Positions 16,739-17,459 of a stretch of DNA of 17,459 nt are shown piece after piece; position 1 is the stretch's first letter, and each line of letters begins with the position of its first letter. This DNA comes from Planctomicrobium sp. GTDB taxonomy: Bacteria > Planctomycetota > Planctomycetia > Planctomycetales > Planctomycetaceae. The notes under the pieces were generated by a model. The model saw nothing but the letters and a program-made list of their open reading frames with translations, was not told where the DNA came from and ran no database searches. The stretch lies in the NCBI GenBank assembly GCA_029259835.1, contig JAJDEL010000027.1, forward strand, positions 1-17,459. The letters run 5' to 3'. Both the position numbers and the translations under genes were made by a program.

Positions 16739-17374
16739 CGTACTTTGTCCAACTACTATTCTACTTGCAGAGAGAAATGACCATTTGTACTCCACCGAGT
16801 ACAATAAACTCCGTCGCAACTCCGTTATGGTCCCGCAACTCTTGATGTGGTTATCGGCGGACATGCGTTGAGGTTTTGGGAAAACCAGGCAAGAAATGCC
16901 GATCAGCCAAGGGATCTGTCAAAGAGGGCAACTGAAGCAGTTTCTTCGGACAGTACGATTTGGTTCGAATGTGAGGCTTACGGTTTCCGGGAGAGTGCTT
17001 CACTTCACGCGTCATTCATTTTCCAGAGTGAAATTCACTATGATGGGTCACGACACATTCGCTACAACCCGTTAATACAAGGACTCTTACGAGGCTGCTC
17101 ATTCAACTTTTGCTCATCTCTCCGTTGCTTTGGAAAAATTGTGGAGCTAGCGATGACCTGACCAGAAAACTTGAGTCGACCGGTACCGATGTGATCGTCC
17201 GCAGCGGCATGATTACCGATTTAAAAGCCGATTGTGATTCCTTTAGAGCAGATTGCTCTTTCCTGTGCCCGCGGAAAACGGTTTTCATCAGGTGAGTAGA
17301 ATTCATTACTAGCTTGAGAACAAGCATCAGTTCAGGAAGGCATGCAGGAGCCTGCCCTACTAGTTCGTCTATCG
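16739..17374. other. Gene-poor stretch with two small palindromes
   Basis: No convincing gene is seen. Short overlapping ORFs exist on both strands (16847-17161 and 17110-17295 on +, 17103-17327 on -), but none has a recognisable domain or good ribosome binding site. AGAGCA-GAT-TGCTCT (17245-17259) and GAAAAC-G-GTTTTC (17274-17286) are small inverted repeats. The reverse copy of the GTAGGGCAGGC repeat lies at 17350-17360. The left part should contain the promoter of the 16124-16738 gene. Confidence 0.4.
17350..17360. repeat. Reverse-orientation copy of the GTAGGGCAGGC repeat
   Basis: GCCTGCCCTAC at 17350-17360 is the exact reverse complement of 15943-15953. It sits 14 bp before the stop of the probable transposase end, so it may be part of a short palindromic repeat (GCAGGAGCCTGC) or lie near an IS terminus. 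Confidence 0.4.
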
Positions 17375-17459
17375 CTATTTGTCATGTGCTGGGTAGAGTG
17401 TCTTGAGTTTGATTCTGGCGTCGGTGGTGGTGAGTCGCCAATTGGCTCCAAGTTTTTCT
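17375..17459 (-). CDS. C-terminal end of a probable IS630-family transposase (partial)
   Basis: On the - strand the last 27 codons before TAG (17375-17377) read GANWRLTTTDARIKLKTLYP near the end. This resembles the conserved C-terminal tail of IS630-type DDE transposases (a W-R/Q-x-[ST]-T-x-DAR-x-KL-x-x-LYP pattern). The rest of the gene lies beyond the right edge. The identification rests on a short tail recalled from the family, so it is moderate. If correct, the left end of an insertion sequence lies within about 17290-17375. Confidence 0.5.
   Translation of the reverse strand, partial: EKLGANWRLTTTDARIKLKTLYPAHDK

Noticed and set aside
16847..17161. ORF of 104 codons on the + strand in the right gap
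   Set aside because: No ribosome binding site or domain, odd composition, and it begins in the likely promoter region of the opposite-strand gene.

Overview
The window looks like a planctomycete chromosome segment (Gimesia/Rubinisphaera/Rhodopirellula-like). I infer this from the mix of families: a PUFA-synthase-like PKS, a PEP-CTERM surface protein, secreted and lipoprotein hydrolases, a membrane ICMT-like methyltransferase, scattered short operons and long non-coding gaps. No rRNA, tRNA or CRISPR array was seen.

Region 1 (1-6612, + strand) is a specialised lipid/polyketide locus. It opens inside a large type I PKS whose start lies off the left edge. Visible in order are the end of an ACP domain, a complete C45-type (penicillin acyltransferase-like) Ntn-hydrolase domain, a ketoreductase and a dehydratase. 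The next two genes overlap by ATGA: a Sfp-type phosphopantetheinyl transferase, which would activate the ACPs, and a FabL-type enoyl reductase with a Y-x6-K motif, which could supply the enoyl reduction for which no domain is visible in this part of the PKS. A sulfotransferase follows after 130 bp. Together they suggest a reduced acyl chain, released or transferred by the C45 domain and possibly sulfated.

Region 2 (6618-13806, - strand) holds an ATGA-coupled pair (serine-hydrolase-like lipoprotein, then an ICMT-like membrane methyltransferase), a secreted protein with a CBM42/AbfB-like beta-trefoil, a secreted Xaa-Pro dipeptidyl-peptidase-like S15 hydrolase, a PEP-CTERM protein with a clear UUCG-loop terminator, and threonine 3-dehydrogenase.

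Region 3 (13892-15364, + strand) holds a short family-2 glycosyltransferase, a Rieske ferredoxin and an ATGA-coupled phosphatidylglycerophosphatase A gene (pgpA). The pgpA frame is broken by one in-frame TAG; the conserved C-terminal DD-x2-AG segment follows immediately in the same frame.

Region 4 (15263-17459) is rearranged. About 135 bp spanning the pgpA 3' end and the end of a convergent - strand gene occurs twice, about 776 bp apart. The copies bracket a segment with a small membrane-protein gene. Beyond the second copy lie a secreted protein gene of unknown function, a gene-poor stretch, and the C-terminal codons of a probable IS630-type transposase running off the right edge. The two most unusual features are the C45 domain inside the PKS and the duplicated pgpA 3' end with its nonsense codon.
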